Shown: positions 62,601 through 64,000 of the stretch, one piece after another
Position numbering within the stretch: the stretch's first letter is position 1
Layout of the letters: every line of letters starts with the position of its first letter
Origin: Euryodendron excelsum
Lineage: Eukaryota; Streptophyta; Magnoliopsida; Ericales; Pentaphylacaceae
Length of the DNA stretch: 64,000 nucleotides
Assembly: GCA_033060915.1 (NCBI GenBank)
Contig: CM065389.1
Location: forward strand, 17,850,001-17,914,000
Direction of reading: 5' to 3'
Translations under genes and position numbers: made by a program
The notes under the pieces: generated by a model
The model's database searches: none
What the model was told of the DNA's origin: nothing
Seen by the model: only the letters and a program-made list of their open reading frames with translations

Positions 62601-64000
62601 TTCAAACATTTTCTAAGTTCACATCTTTCTAAATTCAAGACTTTGCTAAAATGGAACCTTCTTATTTCAAAACTTTCCTAAATTCAAACTTTCCGAATTC
62701 CAAATCTTTCCAGAGTTGAAATTTTTCCAAATCCAAAACTTTCTTAAAATGAAACTTTCCTAATTTTATATTTTTCTAAAATGAAACTTTTCTTTTTTGA
62801 AACTTTCCTAATTCAAAGAATTCCAAATCCAATCTTTCTTAAACCTTAAGTTTTCTAAACTTCTTCAAATCAAATAATCAAGTTATTTCTAAATCAAATT
62901 AAATCTCTTTTCAAATCTTCCTTAAATCCAACTTTCCTAATTCAAACCTTTCCTAAATCCAACTTTCTAAAATCGAACTTCTCAAATCTAAATCAAATCC
63001 TTTCCAATTTAACTACATGTTCCAAACCTAGCTTACCTAAACTCTAGGAGGCTTAAACCCTAGTTAAACCTTTTCAAATCAAAATCAATTTCAAATCCTT
63101 ACGTTCGATTTTAAATTAAAGTCAATTCGAAATTCAACTTCAAGTCTCTTATTCAAAGTTCAAATCAAACATTTTCAAATCAAACTTTTCAAAAACCTCA
63201 AAGTGTCTACTTTTAATCAGATTCTTATCCAAACTACGACTGACCTGATTCTCAAAAAGGGATATGTAAGCAATCCTCATAGTTATAGTTACAACCTTTT
63301 TCAAGTTTCTAATTTTAAAATTTATTTCCAAATCTCCAATTCCAATTTCTAAAACCCTCTTTCAAAAATCAAATCTTTCTTCCATAATCTTTTTCAAATT
63401 TCAAATCTATTTCCAAAATCAAATCAAGTTTTTTTCAAAATCAAATCAAAAAATTGCACTTGCACATCATGCATCATATAGTTTTTTTTTTTTAAAGTTA
63501 ATAGTATTGGATATTTATTAATCAAAGATTCCGAATGAGTGAACCTAGGGTAAATAAACATGTAGGTACCGCAAGGGCGGGGTAGGGTGATGGCTTAGTG
63601 CGTCTTCCCTACATGTAAACAACCTCCGAACCTAGAATCACTGTTTTCAAAGACCGAAATGTAGTTATTTTCAGAAAGGGCTTAAATCTTTCTAAAGGTT
63701 GCCAAAAATCCTATTTTCTTAAAAACCTTCTCTTGAGTAAGTTTTACAAACCTTTTTCAAAAACCCTAAGTGTAATCTTCAAATTATGCTTAGTTTTAGG
63801 TGACCTAACTCACCTTAATCAAGTTAGGTGGTGACTCCAAACCTTTTTCAATAAGCTCTATACCTCTTTTTTGAGTCTGTCTTCCTTCTCTCTCTCACTC
63901 TCTCTTTTTCTCTCAGAAGTTTTAACCCCCATTGAAGGGGTTGCCCATGTTATCATATCCTTTAAAATGGGAAAGAATCCCTAGAAGCAATAATCATCCA
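59690..64000 (+). mobile_element. Inverted, diverged relative of the long LTR, cut by the window edge
   Basis: GCCTGCTAGCCCGTCAATGA near 59,990 and the AAGTTAGGTGGTGACTCC segment near 63,825 are reverse complements of segments at about 55,600 and 51,360. This copy is therefore in the opposite orientation. A TATAAATA box lies at 61,069-61,076 on the plus strand. The left end is not defined, and the right end lies beyond 64,000. Between 61,720 and 62,030 a unit containing CCATGGTTAGG-type sequence repeats three times at about 110-120 bp. From about 62,000 to 63,430 the DNA is a degenerate array of TTTCTAAA/TTTCCTAA and TCAAATC motifs. Confidence 0.6.
60960..61076 (+). promoter_or_regulatory. 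TATA box with upstream GGCGCC cluster in the inverted long LTR
   Basis: TATAAATA at 61,069-61,076 is preceded by TGGCGC/GGCGCC motifs at about 60,961, 60,977, 61,012 and 61,047. In the other copy the equivalent place is occupied by GCGCATGT motifs. Confidence 0.5.

Overview
The window is plant nuclear DNA. It contains intron-rich genes encoding angiosperm proteins (an ACC oxidase, chloroplast-type NAD kinase 2 and a MADS-box factor of the B-sister clade). These sit among nested LTR retrotransposons, a LINE fragment, short inverted-repeat elements and long GA/CT microsatellites. The species cannot be fixed from sequence alone; a flowering plant with a repeat-rich genome is the safe statement.

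Layout. 1-17,070 is a nest of retroelements on the minus strand. An old Ty1/copia element (pol at the left edge, gag at 15,772-16,595) is split by a Ty3/gypsy Athila-like element (1,461-15,766: two 1,490-bp LTRs, 5-bp target duplication CCTCA, tRNA-Asp primer site, gag-pol, and an extra third ORF). That third ORF is itself split by a plus-strand solo LTR of the same family (4,892-6,403, target duplication CCTGT). 17,100-22,010 holds a diverged solo LTR and a 5'-truncated L1 LINE. 23,921-25,556 is an ACO5-type ACC oxidase gene (+, 3 exons, 308 aa). 29,039-37,577 is NADK2 (-, 8 coding exons, 1,019 aa), convergent with ACO. 40,928-44,482 is a B-sister MADS-box gene (-, 6 coding exons, 255 aa). 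From about 46.8 kb to the right edge repeats return: a short inverted-repeat element, a second Athila-like LTR with its 3' internal region, a solo LTR of about 4.7 kb, a SIRE-like copia LTR, a fragment of the 4.7-kb LTR, and an inverted diverged copy of it running off the edge.

How it works together. The three host genes are independent loci: ethylene biosynthesis, plastid NADP supply, and ovule/seed-coat transcriptional control. All retroelement ORFs are broken, and most premature stops look like C-to-T decay, often CAG to TAG. The most interesting signal is in the regulatory DNA of the retroelements. Dense clusters of short palindromes (GATCGATC in the Athila-like family) lie just upstream of a TATA box in each LTR, and the same module recurs inside the element just upstream of the third ORF. 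Other LTRs in the window carry different motif clusters, in some at the equivalent place. A second unusual signal is an array of short hairpins whose two arms change together, inside the 4.7-kb LTR family.
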